DNA from: Cymodocea nodosa
Taxonomy: Eukaryota; Streptophyta; Magnoliopsida; Alismatales; Cymodoceaceae
DNA length: 64,000 nucleotides
Assembly: GCA_036874045.1 (NCBI GenBank)
Contig: CM072336.1
Coordinates: forward strand, 1,260,001-1,324,000
Direction of reading: 5' to 3'
This document shows, in pieces, positions 60,766-64,000 of the stretch. The notes beneath the pieces were generated by a model that saw nothing but the letters and a program-made list of their open reading frames with translations, was not told the DNA's origin and did no database searches. Position 1 is the first letter of the stretch, and each line of letters opens with the position of its first letter. A program made the translations under genes and the position numbers.

Positions 60766-63573
60766 TGTCATTTTTATTTTTGTTTTCTACTCTTCCTCCT
60801 TTTTTTTTAATTTTTTATATGGCTCGTCTCTTTCTCATTTATTATATTTTACTTTTCTTCTTCTTTGTTCGAGTTAGTCATTTTCTTCTTTTTTTGCACC
60901 TTTTTTCCTCATTTCTTTTTTTTTTTCTTCCACCCCCTTCTTCATCCTCGATCGAGTCAAGCAGCTCACACTCGATCGCTCACCCGTTGTATAACCTGGA
61001 CTGAGTCGTCGCCTGCATGTCCGTCTTCTTCCCCTCCCGTCATTCTTTGCCCACCAACCTACATATGCCTACCATCGAATCTCCACTGCCCCCTACTTGG
61101 GCAGGGTTCCCTGCAACCTCGCACACTGATCTTAGTCGAAATTGAAAAAACCTCTGTGTGACACATGAACTCAAGACCTCCAAACCTCCCTTCTTCTAGA
61201 ATCCCTCTTTGCTAGTCAAACGCTCGTCTACACCTTGCCAACTCTTGCCATTGCCTGCTGCTTATTGTTTCAATCTCGAAAGAAAGACACTCATCGAATT
61301 GCATAAACGGCGTTCGAAAGGACGACGCTTGCGACAGAAGGTCGAGTGTGTGCAAAAGAGGCAAGCTTAGATGTAAGTCAGGTGATTTCCTTTGATTACA
61401 GATGTATATCGATCCAAAATCATTTCCCTTCCCCCATTTATATGACAAAAACGAAGGGAAACTACCATATATATGTTCTATCATCTACCATTAATCTTAA
61501 ACAAATATTTTTTAAATTTACATCTTTTCATCGTAGCGGTATAATACTAACCAATATTGAATTACTTCAACATGCAACGTACAGTACTGAACGGTAAAAT
61601 TGATATTTTCTTATCCCGTAATTAAGGTCCGGAAAGAAGTAGGCTGTAGATTCAAATCCAGACGAAATTAAGCATCTCAAACGTCAAAGGCAACAAAAGA
61701 AGAAGGAAAATGTAGGCAAGCAAGAAGTCCGAAAATAATTAATGGTTGTAGCCGCATGTGCTGGCCTTGTCGTAGGTCCTGAAACTAAAAAGAAGTTCAC
61801 TGTGTACACGCCAGTACTGACCTTGAATGAATGGACCACACCACAACACACATGCGGCCAACTTGACCACGTACCTTTCCTTCGTTTTCAAACTCATGCA
61901 TGTACTGTTCACTTCAACATGCTCACATTATTATTATTATTTTAAAAAAAGTTAGAAAATTAAAGAAACCTCGCTTATGAAATCGCAGTTGTTCAAAAAC
62001 ACAGAAAAAAGTTTACCATGGTAGAAAGAAAGTCTAGACACAAGGAACAATGGAATACGCAAGAGCAGAAGGCGGCACAAGGGAAAGTCGGATATGAGCA
62101 GATAATTATTATAATCCGCCTTCTCCTTCAACAACATCCACTTTCCTTCTAAGAACAGCAAAGCCAGAGTTTGAAGAGCATTCAACATTATTCAAAGCAC
62201 TTTGAAATTTAGCACCTTGCTGGTTTCAAACCAACCGAACCTCATTGGGTTTTAGCGATATTCATTCACCACGCTCGCATTATTATCTTTTTAATCTTTC
62301 AGGCTTGCTCGGTATGTATGGTTACAATGAGGAACGTTAAAATTGGAAGTCTTTTAAAGAGAAATTTACGAGCGTATATAACCTTCGAAAGTGATCTTTA
62401 ATTTTCGAGCGTACAATTACGTCATGAAGTTAATTGTTGTATGGTCACGTCATATGTTATGTTCTAAAATGATAGCTTACTCCCATAAAACATATATACT
62501 GCTGTTCAACGAAGGAGGATAGCATGTCAAATATTATGTATGTTAATCATCAAGTACAAGATTTTTTATTTATTTGGTAAAAGGAAATCAAATGACGAGG
62601 ATCAATTTTAGGAAAACGCATTTGTAGTATCTACAAGTTATGTGATTCCAGAGATCAATAACAAACAATATATTATATAACTAGGTTCGATATACTACTT
62701 TGAATATTTATAAGAAAAAAAAAAAAAAAAAAACAATGACTGCCTATAACAATATTTTTCACTTTTTGTATTTCCTATCGATTATGATGGTATTTGTGTA
62801 AATCCGATCAAAACTTTTTTTGAATACAAAATCTCATGAATAAGAGAATTAAAATAATGTCTCGTTATTTTAATTACCAAAAGACTAAGGTATAGTTCCC
62901 ATGCATGTAGAACACTATTACAGCCAACAGACAGAATAAGGAAATCCAAATGTTCACGAAAAATATCAAAATTTACAAACCAACTCATGACTGTGGAAGG
63001 AAGAACACTCTAGGTGTCATTTTTTCGGCCGACATCAATGGGTCCGAGTACATGAAGCATATGTGGCCATTCAAATTGTCCTCGTATCTCTAGGATTAGA
63101 CCTGTATTGAAAAAGAGAGGATATTATTAACTTATTTGTGTGTATGTTTATAAAATATAAAGATCCCTCCATTAGCTTTACTCAATTAATTTATAGTTGG
63201 ACCTTTATATTTTAATATAGCACGAAAATAAAAAATTGTCCATTAAAATCTTCTCACATCTATCCGGTTTAAAAAATAAAAATATTTTAAACATTTAAAA
63301 AAACATAAGTGAGAAAAAATATTAAGATAATCCCAGGTTACCAAAAATGAGGACAAAGCTTGTAGATAAGGTCAAGGGGAGGTCTCTTTACCCTTATCTA
63401 ATTGTTGATGTCCATCTTTTAATAATGCATGCCATGCACACCTTCAATCAAATTAGGTCATGGTAAGGCGGAAATGGACAAATCATTCTAGCATTCCAAA
63501 GGAGTACAACAAATTTCAGAACCCACAAAATAACAAACATATAATATACATATACATGGATACATACGTACGT

Positions 63574-63607
<34 letters not shown>

Positions 63608-64000
63608 TTATCAGTGATGGGACAGCAAAGAAAGGGTTGCATTAGGGCATGGAAAAGAGTGCCTTGGCACTATTCAATTTTTAATTCCACTACGTTCAAT
63701 CTTAAGGGCATGCATTGTCCTTGACCTCGTAGGGCATTCCAGCTAGTGCTAAAGTACCAACAGCAACTCCAGCTCCCATGGAATTTCACCACCACACATG
63801 ATGGAACAAATAGGAAATCACAAGCAATTCTCCGAAAACCACCAGTAGCCCTAGATTTTATGCAGTGTAAGCAAACAGGTTGAAGCTAGCTAGAGCCTGA
63901 TGCCAACGATGAAGGGCGATCGTTACTTTCCTAGATCACATATGTAGTTCAACAATTATAGGTGATCCAATGTCGAAAAGAAAATAAATTCTTCTCCTAG
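60766..64000. other. Gene-poor right end of window
   Basis: A pyrimidine-rich stretch (60766-60950) leads into a moderately GC-rich piece (60940-61340) with open but unrecognised frames. Beyond it is AT-rich DNA with a poly-A run (62711-62732) and an AC/TA microsatellite (63569-63608). No gene recognised; a gene extending past the window cannot be excluded. Confidence 0.5.
63569..63608. repeat. Compound (AC)n(TA)n microsatellite
   Basis: A run of AC units passes into TA units near 63590. Simple repeat, intergenic. Confidence 0.9.

Noticed and set aside
60865-61161. Open frame in the pyrimidine-rich to GC-richer stretch near 61 kb
   Set aside because: Starts in low-complexity TTC-rich DNA and matches nothing I know.
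61620-61670. tRNA-like GATTCAAATCC box
   Set aside because: No A box, acceptor stem or anticodon arm can be folded around it.
1-64000. CRISPR arrays, bacterial operons, integrated virus or organellar DNA
   Set aside because: No regularly spaced repeats, no viral or organellar gene seen, and all recognised genes have plant nuclear intron structure or family.

Overview
This is a stretch of plant nuclear chromosome, most likely from a commelinid monocot. Genes are split by AT-rich introns with GT-AG borders and lie in AT-rich intergenic DNA full of transposon debris. Two genes (a P450 and a KCS) have very GC-rich third codon positions while the others do not, the bimodal pattern typical of monocots. 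A member of the Zingiberales is my guess, not something I could test. No bacterial, viral or organellar segment was seen.

Eight protein-coding genes could be rebuilt exon by exon, each with an unbroken reading frame from start to stop. In order: a CYP735A-type cytokinin trans-hydroxylase P450 (2766-5034, +); an intronless 3-ketoacyl-CoA synthase of the KCS6/CER6 type (14295-15797, +); a five-exon Nudix hydrolase (17996-19742, -); mitochondrial-type ribosomal protein uL30m (29107-29538, -); a SET-domain methyltransferase of the Rubisco LSMT-like family (32367-35989, -); condensin I subunit CAP-G (36868-44604, +); an EamA/DMT membrane transporter with a probable plastid transit peptide (48063-50714, -); and an ORRM1-type organelle RNA-editing factor with two MORF/RIP boxes plus an RRM (51555-57112, +).

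The last six genes lie in the right-hand two thirds. SET/CAP-G and EamA/ORRM1 are head-to-head pairs about 0.8-0.9 kb apart. No shared pathway links the neighbours. Several proteins act in plastids or mitochondria, but this is ordinary eukaryotic gene order and not an operon-like cluster.

The rest is non-coding or mobile DNA: a hAT-type non-autonomous element (16505-16896) and a probable second one near 26.5 kb; RTE-clade LINE remnants near 24.9, 33.7 and 53.5-54.3 kb; an Au-SINE-like tRNA-derived element in a CAP-G intron; PIF/Harbinger-like MITEs in introns; long-TIR elements upstream of uL30m and between SET and CAP-G; and a dead PIF/Harbinger transposase near 59 kb between two direct repeats. 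Two exon-like coding fragments (31.6-31.8 kb and 47.0-47.5 kb) could not be assigned.

I found no convincing new biological system. The most useful second looks are the GC-AG intron and in-frame alternative donor in CAP-G, the MITE in the SET/CAP-G shared promoter, the transposase with its flanking direct repeats, and the two orphan exons.
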